From positions 1 to 64,000 of the forward strand of contig DASWQH010000035.1 in the NCBI GenBank assembly GCA_036403815.1: DNA of 64,000 nt, read 5' to 3'. This stretch comes from JACVRN01 sp036403815. GTDB lineage: Bacteria > Acidobacteriota > Blastocatellia > Pyrinomonadales > Pyrinomonadaceae. Shown one piece after another: positions 25,433-33,159 of this stretch; the first letter of the stretch is position 1; every line of letters begins with the position of its first letter. Position numbers and translations under genes: made by a program. The notes beneath the pieces were generated by a model that did not search any database, was not told where the DNA came from, and was given only the letters and a program-made list of their open reading frames with translations.

Positions 25433-26014
25433 TTATCTACCGGCGGCTTCTGCGCCGTGGCTTCCGAGCCTCAACTTCAACTGCTTAAGCGCCGTGTACA
25501 CGCGGCTTTTGACAGTGCTCAGGGGAAGCTCAAGCGTCTGTGCTATCTCCTGGAACGTCATCTCCTCAAACTCTTTCATGACTATCACCTGTCTCAATTC
25601 GACCGGCAAGGCGGAGACGGCGCGCCTGACTGCATCAGTTCGTTCCCGGCTTTCAGCATGGCGCGCGGGCGATTCATGTGCGGCTGCTGCAAAAAACCCT
25701 GCGTCACGTTCCGTTTCATCTTCAAGCGCCGTTTCGGCACGCACGCGTGCGCGACGCTGCCGAGTGATGCACTGGTTGACGGCTATACGGTGAAGCCATG
25801 AAGATACCTTGGCCTCGCCGCGAAAGCCGCGCAGGTTACGAAAGGCGGCCAGGAATGTCTCCTGTGTAGCATCGCGCGCATCCTCTTCGCGCCCGAGCAT
25901 ACCAAAGGCGAGCGCGTAAATACGCCGCTCCCAACGACGCACGATTACGCCGAAAGCGTCTGCGTCGCCGCTCAGCGCACGCTCTACCATCTGCTCGTCG
26001 CTCGTCGTCTCCAT
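25433..26014 (-). CDS. ECF (sigma-E-like) RNA polymerase sigma factor
   Basis: About 193 residues from METTSDEQM. Region 2 is clear (DAFGVIVRRWERRIYALAFGML, then EEDARDATQETFLAAFRNL), with KVSSWLHRIAVNQCITRQRR as region 2.4. Region 4 is ELRQVIVMKEFEEMTFQEIAQTLELP followed by the recognition helix STVKSRVYTALKQLK. The frame extends upstream to 26107, but the extra 31 residues are not sigma-like; the exact start is uncertain because the purine-rich stretch directly abuts ATG 26014. It is the first gene of an operon with its anti-sigma factor and a Spy-like periplasmic protein, a standard envelope-stress arrangement, and is probably autoregulated. Confidence 0.9.
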   Translation of the reverse strand: METTSDEQMVERALSGDADAFGVIVRRWERRIYALAFGMLGREEDARDATQETFLAAFRNLRGFRGEAKVSSWLHRIAVNQCITRQRRARVRAETALEDETERDAGFFAAAAHESPARHAESRERTDAVRRAVSALPVELRQVIVMKEFEEMTFQEIAQTLELPLSTVKSRVYTALKQLKLRLGSHGAEAAGR

Positions 26015-26294
26015 CCTCTCTCGCGCCGCAAAAGGGAGCGCCACAGCCCTTTGGAACCCAGAGCTGATATAGCCAATAGCGCAGGCTTGCTCCACGCGCT
26101 CAACCATTTAGACGCTCCCCGCCGCCATTCAGTCTGTGAAATTATCTTACACCCCATCCCTGATGCTCGCCAAAACTTTTGACTGCTTCCCAACAGCACC
26201 GCTAAAGCTTTAAAAGAGACGCCAAATGGTCATGCTGTAAAATGAAGCCTCGCCTTTAACTCTTTTAAGTCAGCAGATTAAAGATGGCTAAACA

Positions 26295-26323
26295 TTGACA
26301 GGCAAGTGTTGGCCGGGTACTAT
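26295..26323 (+). promoter_or_regulatory. Strong sigma-70 promoter of the HD-GYP gene
   Basis: TTGACA at 26295-26300, a 17-base spacer, then TACTAT at 26318-26323. This is a near-consensus housekeeping promoter; transcription should begin around 26329-26331, exactly where the structured leader starts. Confidence 0.75.
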
Positions 26324-26326
26324 AGT

Positions 26327-26415
26327 CAGAGCCGAGACCCCCCGTAGGGGGCGGCCTCGCTTTCTCTTTCAGGCCAGAGCTTCAGACTGCCTGAAGTTTT
26401 TTAGTTATGGCTCTG
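26327..26415 (+). ncRNA. Structured 5' leader, attenuator-like
   Basis: CAGAGCC (26327-26333) pairs perfectly with GGCTCTG (26409-26415), closing an 89-base element that starts at the predicted transcript end. Inside are a CCCCC/GGGGG hairpin (26338-26351) and two mutually exclusive hairpins. TTCAGGC (26368-26374) can pair with GCCTGAA (26389-26395), or CTTCAG (26380-26385) with CTGAAG (26391-26396); both end at GTTTTTT. It does not match a riboswitch class I know. Confidence 0.5.
26368..26402 (+). terminator. Intrinsic terminator inside the leader
   Basis: The seven-base-pair stem TTCAGGC/GCCTGAA (or the alternative CTTCAG/CTGAAG) is followed immediately by a T run at 26397-26402. It lies 49 bases before the HD-GYP start codon, so it can only act as an attenuator or as the end of a short RNA. 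Confidence 0.55.
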
Positions 26416-26450
26416 AACCCGGCTTAAGCCCAAAGAACCTTTCTCCTTCC

Positions 26451-28289
26451 ATGTTTGACCGTTTCCGGCGATTACGCCTCCTTTACATAGTCCTGGGAGT
26501 CCTTCTGGTCGTGGGGCTTTTCCCGCTTGCCTTTGCGGGCTGGCTCTTATCGAACCGGAGTGCTGTAGAACTGCGCTCGGTTGAGGGGCGCTATCAGGCT
26601 CAGCTTGTGCAGGACAAGGCGCGGCAGATAGAGCTTTACGGGCAACGCTACAGGGACGTGGTGACGGGGCTGGCAAGAGCTTTTGAGCTGGCTGGCGGCG
26701 TACGCACTCTTAACGAGGCGGGGGCTGATCGTCGTCTCTTAAAGACTTTGCAGGATGACCCGAACCTTATCGCGCTCGCCATTCTGCCAGTACAGGGAGA
26801 GCCGCACAGGGCGTTCCAGCCTGATGTCATCCGCCGCGACGAAGTGGACGAGAGGGTTGGAGAAGTCTTAGCGCGCATGAGCGGTCGCGGGCTGGTGGTG
26901 AGCCGCCCGGAGATAATTCGTTCGGGGCAGGAGATGGGATTGACCGTCGCCGCGCCCGTCATGGGCGGCGAGCAGGGCAGAGAGGAGGTCGTCGCGGCGG
27001 TTGTGGCTATCATCTCCTTTCGTGAAGTCTTCAGAGCCGTACAGCAGCCTTCTGCGAAGAGCGAGCGTGAATTGCTTGACGCGGGGCTGCCGGTCGTGTT
27101 CGTAGTAGACCAACAGGGGCGCGCAGTGGCGCACCCGGACGAGCGCGTGGCCTTTAGCGAGCGCGCCATGACAGATTTGAAGGTCGTGCAGGACTGGCTC
27201 GAATCGGGCGCGCAGGTTCAATCAGCATTATCTCCTTTCGCAGCCGTGCGCGATGGACGAAAGCTGGAGATGCTTGGCTCTTACGCGACGGCGGAGCTTG
27301 GCAGCGGCTCGCGGCTTGGCGTCATAGCCATTCAGGACGAGCGTGCAGCGCTCGCTTCCGTTTCGGACATGCGCCGCCAGACGCTCATGATAAGTCTGGT
27401 GGCTGCGCTCTTTGTGTTCTTAATCGGGTTTATAGGGGCAAAGCGTCTGACGCAGCCTGTGCGGGAGTTGGCGGCGGGCGCGCATCGCATCGCGGGCGGC
27501 GATTTTTCAAAGCGAATCGTCGTGCGCAGCCGCACGGAGCTTGGCGACCTCGGCACGTCCTTCAACATCATGACCGATCAGGTCGAGCGCTTCATCACAG
27601 ACCTGCAACACGCGGCGGATGCAAATCGTGAGCTGTTCATAGGGACTGTGAAAGCCTTGGCCGCCGCCATTGACGGCAAAGACCCTTACACGCGCGGCCA
27701 TTCGGAGCGCGTCTCGCGTATCTCTATAGCCATCGCGCAGAGGTTGGAAATGCCTGATGAAGAGGTGGAGAACATACGCATCAGTGCGCTCCTTCACGAT
27801 GTAGGGAAGATTGGAATTGACGACAACATTTTGAAGAAGCCTGCGGCCCTGACCCCTGATGAGTTCGAGATTATGAAGCAGCACCCGCAGAAGGGCTTCA
27901 AGATTATGTCGCAGATTCCGGCGATGAAAGAATTTCTGCCGGGCATGTACATGCATCACGAAATGGTTGACGGCAACGGCTACCCGCAAGGGTTGAAGGG
28001 CGATGAAATTCCCATGCAGGCGCGCATCGTGGCGGTCGCAGACACCTTCGATGCTATGACGACCGACCGACCGTATCAAAAGGCCATGAAGTTCGAGGAT
28101 GCGCTCGGCCTTATCAAAAAATTCGTCGGCACGCGTTATGACGAGAGGGTTGTGGACGCGCTCATGGAAGCCTGCGCTTCGGGGCAAATTTCGCCGGGGC
28201 GTGTGCGCCTTCGTCAGCCCGCTAAGACGGATTCGAACGGCGCGAAGCCTTCTGCTAAAGAGCAATCTGCGCCCGCTTCGGTCGCGTGA
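26451..28289 (+). CDS. Membrane sensor HD-GYP phosphodiesterase
   Basis: About 612 residues from MFDRFRRLRLL. A first transmembrane helix (about 8-30) is followed by an extracytoplasmic sensor of roughly 280 residues resembling a double Cache/PAS domain, then a second helix (about 310-330, LISLVAALFVFLIGF). A HAMP linker (KRLTQPVRELAAGAHRIAGGDF) leads to the C-terminal HD-GYP domain with HDVGKIGID and HHEMVDGNGYP intact. Such enzymes hydrolyse cyclic di-GMP. The open frame begins further left (TTG 26295), but that lies within the promoter and leader, so ATG 26451 is chosen; no good Shine-Dalgarno is visible. The Lys/Ala-rich C-terminal tail is probably disordered. The gene appears to be monocistronic. 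Confidence 0.9.
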   Translation: MFDRFRRLRLLYIVLGVLLVVGLFPLAFAGWLLSNRSAVELRSVEGRYQAQLVQDKARQIELYGQRYRDVVTGLARAFELAGGVRTLNEAGADRRLLKTLQDDPNLIALAILPVQGEPHRAFQPDVIRRDEVDERVGEVLARMSGRGLVVSRPEIIRSGQEMGLTVAAPVMGGEQGREEVVAAVVAIISFREVFRAVQQPSAKSERELLDAGLPVVFVVDQQGRAVAHPDERVAFSERAMTDLKVVQDWLESGAQVQSALSPFAAVRDGRKLEMLGSYATAELGSGSRLGVIAIQDERAALASVSDMRRQTLMISLVAALFVFLIGFIGAKRLTQPVRELAAGAHRIAGGDFSKRIVVRSRTELGDLGTSFNIMTDQVERFITDLQHAADANRELFIGTVKALAAAIDGKDPYTRGHSERVSRISIAIAQRLEMPDEEVENIRISALLHDVGKIGIDDNILKKPAALTPDEFEIMKQHPQKGFKIMSQIPAMKEFLPGMYMHHEMVDGNGYPQGLKGDEIPMQARIVAVADTFDAMTTDRPYQKAMKFEDALGLIKKFVGTRYDERVVDALMEACASGQISPGRVRLRQPAKTDSNGAKPSAKEQSAPASVA

Positions 28290-28368
28290 ATTTTGTTTCC
28301 GGCGCTCGCGCCGTTTGAAACTCTTCAGCTTTATTAACTCAAAAGTCCTCTGGAAGCCGCACGCGCTT

Positions 28369-28398
28369 TTGTCGTAGTGCGGTTGTTGTGTTTATAAT
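28369..28398 (+). promoter_or_regulatory. Probable sigma-70 promoter of ftsY
   Basis: TTGTCG (28369-28374) and TATAAT (28393-28398) are separated by 18 bases, about 50 bases before the ftsY start codon. The -10 box is perfect; the -35 matches four of six. Confidence 0.5.
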
Positions 28399-28449
28399 CC
28401 TTCTTTCACTTAACACAGTTAGAAATTCACAAAGGCATCTATAAGATTC

Positions 28450-29823
28450 ATGGCATTTTGGAGACGCAAGAATAAAGACCAGTTCATCACGCTCGGTCTG
28501 AATGAGCCTGCCGAGCCAACGGCGCGCACGGAAGAAGAGCGCCCGGCGGCTGCGGCTGAAAGCTCAAGTGAGCAGCTTCAAGCGCCTGCTGCGCTGGGAC
28601 AGGAAAGGGCTACGATAGGAACGGGAGCGCCAATCGCTCCAACGCCCATCGAGCCGACTCCCACTGGCGGAGCGCCGACCCCGCCTCCCCTGGGCGAGAC
28701 GCAGGCTGTGACCGAGCGCCCGCAGCCTGTCGCGCCGACCACAACAGCACAATCAGCGCCCACGCGTGCGGCTGAGCCTGTGAAGCCTGTCGCGACGCAG
28801 AAGCCTGTGCCGTCCCGCTCAACTTTTTCCTCGTCAATTCTCGGACTGGATCGCTCGATTGAAGAGCTTCAGGCAGAAGAGGCCGCGCTTGAGCAGGAGT
28901 TCGCACAGCGTTTTCGTCGCGCCGTAGCAAGCACACGCGAATCGCTTTCGGAAAAGATTGACACCATCTTTCAGGGGCGAAAAGTTATTGACGCTGAATT
29001 GCTGGACGAGCTTGAAGAGGCTCTGATTGCAGCGGACATAGGCGTCTCAACCACGGTCGGCATTCTGGAGAACGTGCGACGTGGAATCGCGCGCCAGCAG
29101 ATTAATGACATCGCCGCTCTGAAGGATGCTATCAAGACGGAGCTTCTGGACATACTCAAAGCCTCGGAAGCGCAGGGGGTGACATCTGAGACGAGCGTGC
29201 CTGAAACGGTTTCGCCTTACGTGATGATGATCGTCGGCGTCAACGGTGTAGGGAAAACTACCACGATTGGAAAACTCGCTCAGCGCATCAAGGCCGAAGG
29301 CAACGACGTTCTAATCTGCGCTGCGGATACTTTCCGCGCGGCGGCTTCCGACCAGCTAGCCATCTGGGCAGAGCGTACAGGCGTGCCACTCATTCAGCAG
29401 AAGCAGGGAACCGACCCGGCGGCGGTGCTCTTCGATTCGCTCAAGGCGGCGAAGGCCAGAAACTCCGACGTGCTCATCATAGACACGGCGGGGCGTCTTC
29501 ACAACAAGTCTAACCTGATGGCGGAGCTTGAAAAGATGAAGCGCGTCGCGGGGCGTGAAGTCGAAGGTGCGCCGCACGAAACGCTGCTCGTCATAGATGC
29601 CGTCACAGGACAGAACGGGCTTGAGCAGGCGCGACAGTTCTTGAAGGTCGCTGGCGTGACCGGAATAGTTCTGACGAAGCTGGACGGCACAGCCAAAGGC
29701 GGCATCGCCGTCGCCATAGCCAAAGAGCTGAACCTGCCGATTCGCTACGCGGGCATAGGCGAGAAGGTGGACGACCTCGTCGTCTTCGATTCAGAGCAGT
29801 ACGTCAACAGCCTGTTTGAATAA
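28450..29823 (+). CDS. ftsY: FtsY, signal recognition particle receptor
   Basis: 457 residues. An N-terminal Pro/Ala/Thr/Glu-rich region of about 130 residues is followed by the NG domain. The N subdomain includes SLSEKIDTIFQGRKVIDAELLDELEEALIAADIGV. The G subdomain contains GVNGVGKTTTIGK near residue 263, then DTFRAAASDQLAIW, DTAGRLHNKSNLM, TKLDGTAKGG and a C-terminal ...YAGIGEKVDDLVVFD. It docks ribosome-nascent-chain/SRP complexes at the translocon and hydrolyses GTP with Ffh. It begins MAFWRRKNKDQF, a basic membrane-targeting start. A word hairpin starts one base after its stop, and ribD follows. Confidence 0.97.
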   Translation: MAFWRRKNKDQFITLGLNEPAEPTARTEEERPAAAAESSSEQLQAPAALGQERATIGTGAPIAPTPIEPTPTGGAPTPPPLGETQAVTERPQPVAPTTTAQSAPTRAAEPVKPVATQKPVPSRSTFSSSILGLDRSIEELQAEEAALEQEFAQRFRRAVASTRESLSEKIDTIFQGRKVIDAELLDELEEALIAADIGVSTTVGILENVRRGIARQQINDIAALKDAIKTELLDILKASEAQGVTSETSVPETVSPYVMMIVGVNGVGKTTTIGKLAQRIKAEGNDVLICAADTFRAAASDQLAIWAERTGVPLIQQKQGTDPAAVLFDSLKAAKARNSDVLIIDTAGRLHNKSNLMAELEKMKRVAGREVEGAPHETLLVIDAVTGQNGLEQARQFLKVAGVTGIVLTKLDGTAKGGIAVAIAKELNLPIRYAGIGEKVDDLVVFDSEQYVNSLFE

Positions 29824-29953
29824 GTCTGGAGTCTGGAGTCTGGAGTCTTCATTTCTTCGAGATATAACTTTGAACTCCTTCATTGCCAGAACATAAGCGC
29901 CGGACTTTGAAATTAAGATTTTGACTCCAGACTCCAGACTCCAGACTCCAGAC
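29824..29953. repeat. Word hairpin, GTCTGGA type
   Basis: Three copies of GTCTGGA plus GTC (29824-29847), starting right after the ftsY stop, face four copies of GACTCCA plus GAC (29923-29953). The period is exactly 7. The loop is about 75 bases. The right arm is in frame with ribD and touches its start region. Confidence 0.9.
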
Positions 29954-29965
29954 TTTGATGAGCAT

Positions 29966-31120
29966 ATGATGCGGCGCGCGCTTGAGCTGGCGGCGCGCGG
30001 CGTGGGCCAAGTAAGCCCCAGCCCTCTCGTCGGGTGTTTGATTGTGGACACGCGCGGCGAAGTCGTAGGCGAGGGCGGCTATCTATACGAAGGTCTCAAG
30101 CACGCCGAAACGCTTGCGCTCGAACAGGCAGGAGGCAGAGCGCTGGGTGGCACAGCCTATGTTTCGCTGGAGCCTCACGCGCATCATGGCCGCACGCCTC
30201 CCTGCACGGACGCGCTGATACAGGCGGGAATCAAACGCGTCGTCGCATCAATTGAAGACCCGAACCCGAAAGTTTCCGGCCTTGGCTTTGCACATCTGCG
30301 CTCGGTCGGCGTAGAAGTTCATACAGGTCTGCTCGCGCATGAGGCATTGCGGCTTAACGAAAAGTATATTCACTTCATGCGAACGGGTCTGCCCTTTGTT
30401 CATCTGAAGCTGGCCTCGTCGCTGGATGGCCGCACGGCCACACGCACGAATGATTCGCGCTGGATTACGGGCGAGGAAGCGCGGCGTCGTGTGCATAAGC
30501 TCCGCCATGAATATGACGCGATTTTAGTCGGCGCTGGCACAGCCCTCGCAGACGACCCGCTTCTCACAGACCGCTCAGGATTGAAAAGACGACGCCCGCT
30601 CGTGCGCGTAGTGCTTGACGAAAGCTTGAAACTTTCGCCCTCGTCTCAACTGGCTGAAACCGCACGCGAATTTCCGCTCGTCGTCTTCACCTCGAAGAGC
30701 GCCGATAAGGGAAAGGTAAAGCTGCTTGAGTCGCGCGGAGTCGAAGTTGTGCAGGACGAGGAGGGCGGGCGCAATCTTCAAACTCTGCTTGAACGGCTCG
30801 CTGAGCGCTTCATTCAGAGCGTGTTGGTAGAGGGCGGCGCAAGCGTCGCCGGAGCATTCCTGGATAGTAGCCTGATTGATAAAGTGACGTTCTTTATCGC
30901 GCCCATGATTATAGGAGGGCTTGATGCGACGCCTGCCATCGCAGGCACGGGCGCAGAGAAAATTACAGACGCCATACGGTTGAGCGAAGTTGAAACCAGA
31001 ACGCACGCCCTGGATATTGAGATTACAGGCTATACGAAAAGCAGGGATGAGGGCGGAGAGAGTTCAACAAGGGATGAGGGCGGAGGGATGAGGGATGAAG
31101 AAGAGAAGGGGAGAGGTTGA
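29966..31120 (+). CDS. ribD: RibD, riboflavin deaminase/reductase
   Basis: Bifunctional enzyme of riboflavin synthesis (deaminates, then reduces, the pyrimidine intermediate). The deaminase domain begins MMRRALELAARG, with KHAETLAL (the HAE zinc/catalytic motif) and LEPHAHHGRTPPCTD. The usual LEPC cysteine is His here (GAG CCT CAC). The reductase domain follows with HLKLASSLDGRTATRTNDSRWITG and DAILVGAGTALADDPLL. The frame stays open upstream to TTG 29921 through the word-hairpin arm. Residues DFDEHMMRRAL resemble the usual DxxxMxRAL start of RibD, so the true start may lie in the arm. The last 27 residues (KSRDEGGESSTRDEGG...) are encoded by repeat words and overlap rsmA by 26 bases. Confidence 0.93.
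   Translation: MMRRALELAARGVGQVSPSPLVGCLIVDTRGEVVGEGGYLYEGLKHAETLALEQAGGRALGGTAYVSLEPHAHHGRTPPCTDALIQAGIKRVVASIEDPNPKVSGLGFAHLRSVGVEVHTGLLAHEALRLNEKYIHFMRTGLPFVHLKLASSLDGRTATRTNDSRWITGEEARRRVHKLRHEYDAILVGAGTALADDPLLTDRSGLKRRRPLVRVVLDESLKLSPSSQLAETAREFPLVVFTSKSADKGKVKLLESRGVEVVQDEEGGRNLQTLLERLAERFIQSVLVEGGASVAGAFLDSSLIDKVTFFIAPMIIGGLDATPAIAGTGAEKITDAIRLSEVETRTHALDIEITGYTKSRDEGGESSTRDEGGGMRDEEEKGRG
31036..31099 (+). repeat. Unpaired GGGATGA/GGGCGGA word array in the 3' end of ribD
   Basis: Starting GAAAAGCAGGGATGAGGGCGG, this array uses the same words and left boundary as the hairpin at 52993, but no inverted arm follows. It encodes the C-terminus of RibD and abuts the rsmA start (ATG 31095). 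Confidence 0.75.
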
Positions 31121-31958
31121 GTCGTCGTCTTCTTACTCTCTTCCCCGCGCGAAAAAGAGTCTGGGGCAGAATTTTCTATGGGACGAGCGAGTCGTAGAGC
31201 GCATCGTCAATGCCTTTGCTCCGCAGGCGGGCGAGACCGTGGTAGAGATAGGGCCGGGACGCGGCGCTTTGACTGCTCTGTTGATTGAAAGAGCGGAGAG
31301 ACTCATCGCAATGGAATTTGACCGCGAACTGGTTCCGTTGCTTGAAGGGAAGTTCGGAGCGCGCAAAAACTTTTCCCTGATTCAAGCCGATGCGCTCGCG
31401 GTTGATTTCTGCGCCATCATCCGCCCGGCAGCCAGGGCGCGCGTCATTGCCAACCTTCCTTACTACATCTCTACCGCAATCCTACAAAAGCTTATAGAAG
31501 AGAGAGGGTGTTTGACGGAGATGGTCTTGATGCTTCAACGCGAAGTGGTCGAGCGTATCACCGCGCCGCCCGCAAAGAACGAGCGCGGTTATCTTTCCGT
31601 GCTGGTCGAGGCGTATTGCGAAGCGGAGATTCTTTTCGATGTCGCGCCCGCCGCGTTCCGCCCGCAGCCGAAAGTCTGGAGCACGGTTGTCAGACTGCGC
31701 TTGCGCGAGTCGTTGAAGGTGGAGGTCGGCGATGAAAAGCTGCTGTGGAGCATCGTAAGCTCTGGCTTCGCGCAGCGCCGCAAGACCATTCTCAATAATC
31801 TTCGTCATGCGCCCGCAGAGTTGCGCGCCCTGATTGAGCGAGCAGGCGGAGCAGGCAGCGTTCTTGAAGCGGCTTCGATTGAAGAGTCGCGCCGCGCAGA
31901 AACTTTAACATTGGAAGAATGGGGAAGGCTTTCAAGAGCGATTGAAGTTGCAGGGTAG
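31095..31958 (+). CDS. rsmA: RsmA/KsgA, 16S rRNA dimethyladenosine transferase
   Basis: 287 residues. After an unusual 17-residue start (MKKRRGEVESSSSYSLP), the family begins with RAKKSLGQNFLWDERVVERI. The SAM-binding motif is VVEIGPGRGALTALLIERA, the catalytic NLPYYISTAIL motif follows, and VPPPAFxPxPKVWS-like sequence appears as VAPAAFRPQPKVWSTVVRL. It dimethylates two adjacent adenines near the 3' end of 16S rRNA during small-subunit maturation. The start overlaps ribD by 26 bases within the word array, implying translational coupling. A REP-like cluster begins shortly after the stop. Confidence 0.96.
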   Translation: MKKRRGEVESSSSYSLPRAKKSLGQNFLWDERVVERIVNAFAPQAGETVVEIGPGRGALTALLIERAERLIAMEFDRELVPLLEGKFGARKNFSLIQADALAVDFCAIIRPAARARVIANLPYYISTAILQKLIEERGCLTEMVLMLQREVVERITAPPAKNERGYLSVLVEAYCEAEILFDVAPAAFRPQPKVWSTVVRLRLRESLKVEVGDEKLLWSIVSSGFAQRRKTILNNLRHAPAELRALIERAGGAGSVLEAASIEESRRAETLTLEEWGRLSRAIEVAG

Positions 31959-31974
31959 AAGAAAGATTGCCACG

Positions 31975-32233
31975 CTCTTCAGCCCCTGAAAGGGGCAATA
32001 GAACGTAGCCCATGACGTAAGTCATGGGAATTGAGCAGCAATAAAATTGAGAAGCCCCGGTAGGGGCGCGCAGATTATCAACCCGAAAGTTCTTTCGCCC
32101 CTGCCGGGGCTTTTAACTTTTCAATGCGGCTTGTTCCCACGGCTTGCGCCGTGGGCTAAATTCTTTCGCCCCTGACGGGGCTACAGCAACGAGAGATTGC
32201 CGCAGGCTATAAACATTATGCTCCTACGGAGCA
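31975..32233. repeat. Cluster of REP-like palindromes
   Basis: In about 260 bases there are GCCCCTGAAAGGGGC (near 31982), CCCATGAC/GTCATGGG (near 32009-32028), AAGCCCCGGTAGGGGCG facing CGCCCCTGCCGGGGCTT (32052-32112), CCCACGGC/GCCGTGGG with CGCCCCTGACGGGGCT, and TGCTCCTACGGAGCA ending at 32233. The last is preceded by GCTATAAACATT, a phrase shared with 42983-43010. The type resembles REP sequences mobilised by RAYT (Y1) transposases; none is in the window. No gene is seen between rsmA and 32392. Confidence 0.75.
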
Positions 32234-32283
32234 AATGAAGGCGTGTGGCTTCAAACGGCCTCTTAGATTTTATGCTCAAATCA

Positions 32284-32323
32284 AAACCCCGCTCTGAGCT
32301 TTTTATGCTTCAGAGCGGGGTTT
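32284..32323 (-). terminator. Strong terminator of the small secreted protein gene
   Basis: AAACCCCGCTCTGA (32284-32297) and TCAGAGCGGGGTTT (32310-32323) form a perfect 14-base-pair stem with a 12-base loop, followed on the minus strand by TTGATTTG. It lies about 70 bases downstream of the gene that ends at 32393, and may work in both directions. Confidence 0.75.
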
Positions 32324-32392
32324 GGTGGTTGCGCCTTGGCTCGCCTTATAGTTCAGGCAACTTGAGGAGTTCCCCAACTTCCAAGCTTGCCG

Positions 32393-32842
32393 CTATCGGC
32401 CAGCGTTGAGCGCAACGGTCACGCGCTTTGCTTCCACATTCGAGAGGTCGCCGTCTTTCAGTTGGCGCTCCGTGCGGGACTTTGGAAGCGAGAGGCCGTA
32501 CTGGTCTGTGCCTGTCCAGACCTCTGATAGAAAGTAGCTGTCGCCGTACTGATTGAACACGAGGCTCGCTTTCATCCGGGCTTCGCCGCTTTGCGTTGTG
32601 TTCATCCTGACGATGCGGCTCGTGCGGCCATCCGTGCTCTTAAAGAGCAGCGCGTTCTTACCGGAATCCTGATTGACGTATCTGACGGTGTACTCGCCAG
32701 CCGGAAGGGTCTGATTTCCGATGATGAAACGGAACGGGATACTGGCCTTCATCTGGTTGGCGGACTGCGCCTGTGCTGTAACTGCTGCAAGCGCCATCGT
32801 CAGCATCAGCATTGTGAACGACTTCAAAATCACACTTTTCAT
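32393..32842 (-). CDS. Small secreted protein of the acidobacterial 'LPAGEYTV' type
   Basis: 149 residues. It has a signal peptide (MKSVILKSFTMLMLTMALAAVTAQA, cleavage likely at AQA-QS), then a compact beta-rich domain: MKASIPFRFIIGNQTLPAGEYTVRYV, with a later FNQYGDSYFLSEVWTG strand pair. Secreted proteins with 'PFxFxVGNxxLPAGxYxV' are common and uncharacterised in Acidobacteriota (recognition from memory). ATG 32842 is chosen because GGAGG stands five bases upstream; the longer TTG start at 32854 would include that site. A strong terminator follows. The function is unknown. Confidence 0.85.
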   Translation of the reverse strand: MKSVILKSFTMLMLTMALAAVTAQAQSANQMKASIPFRFIIGNQTLPAGEYTVRYVNQDSGKNALLFKSTDGRTSRIVRMNTTQSGEARMKASLVFNQYGDSYFLSEVWTGTDQYGLSLPKSRTERQLKDGDLSNVEAKRVTVALNAGR

Positions 32843-33065
32843 GACTACCTCCAAAAATTTTCTCTACCGGGCATCGCCCTCTCTGTAGCTTACGGGCTGC
32901 CGCATTACCTTTTTCCTAGATGGTCAGCGTTATCACGTTCGGGGGCCGACCCGCTTCAATCTTCGTTTTCAAATCCCCTCTACATAGTTAACGCGCAAGG
33001 CGTGGACGAATTCCCTCACGGCGCGGAAAAATTTAGAGTAAAATCATCGCGCGCTGGAAAAAATA
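32843..33065. other. Divergent non-coding gap before the ECF sigma gene
   Basis: The minus-strand leader of the secreted protein contains a small hairpin (CTAC, GGGC/GCCC, GTAG) just before its GGAGG site. I see no gene. Promoters for both flanking genes should lie here, but no good boxes were found. Confidence 0.4.
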
Positions 33066-33145
33066 GTCCCAAGTCCCAAGTCCCACGTCCAAAGTAAAAG
33101 AAAGAGCTTTCTAACTTGGGACATGGGACTTGGAACCTGGGACTT
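33066..33145. repeat. Word hairpin, GTCCCAA type
   Basis: Left arm 33066-33090 is GTCCCAA, GTCCCAA, GTCCCAC, GTCC (period 7). Right arm 33114-33145 contains ACTTGGGACATGGGACTTGG and CTGGGAC. The loop contains GTAAAAGAAAGAGC. It ends just before the GTGGAGGA ribosome-binding site of the sigma gene. Confidence 0.88.
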
Positions 33146-33159
33146 CTGTGGAGGAATGG

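Noticed and set aside
26295..26450. Longer HD-GYP protein starting at TTG 26295
   Set aside because: That TTG is the -35 box of a strong promoter, and the added residues cover the structured leader.
27507..28265. 252-codon antisense frame inside the HD-GYP gene
   Set aside because: His/Arg-rich composition typical of a shadow of a GC-rich gene; no family resemblance or ribosome-binding site.
28297..28320. Terminator after the HD-GYP gene
   Set aside because: A five-base-pair GGCG/CGCC stem is present but lacks a T run.
29824..29953. CRISPR array for the tandem repeats here and in other gaps
   Set aside because: The period is 7 bases with no spacers, arms are inverted copies, and there are no cas genes.
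32855..32950. c-di-GMP-I riboswitch on the minus strand before the secreted protein
   Set aside because: A CTAC/GTAG hairpin and a GTAAGCTAC phrase are present, but the conserved GGCAAACC, GAAA loop and ACGCAAAGC order is not.
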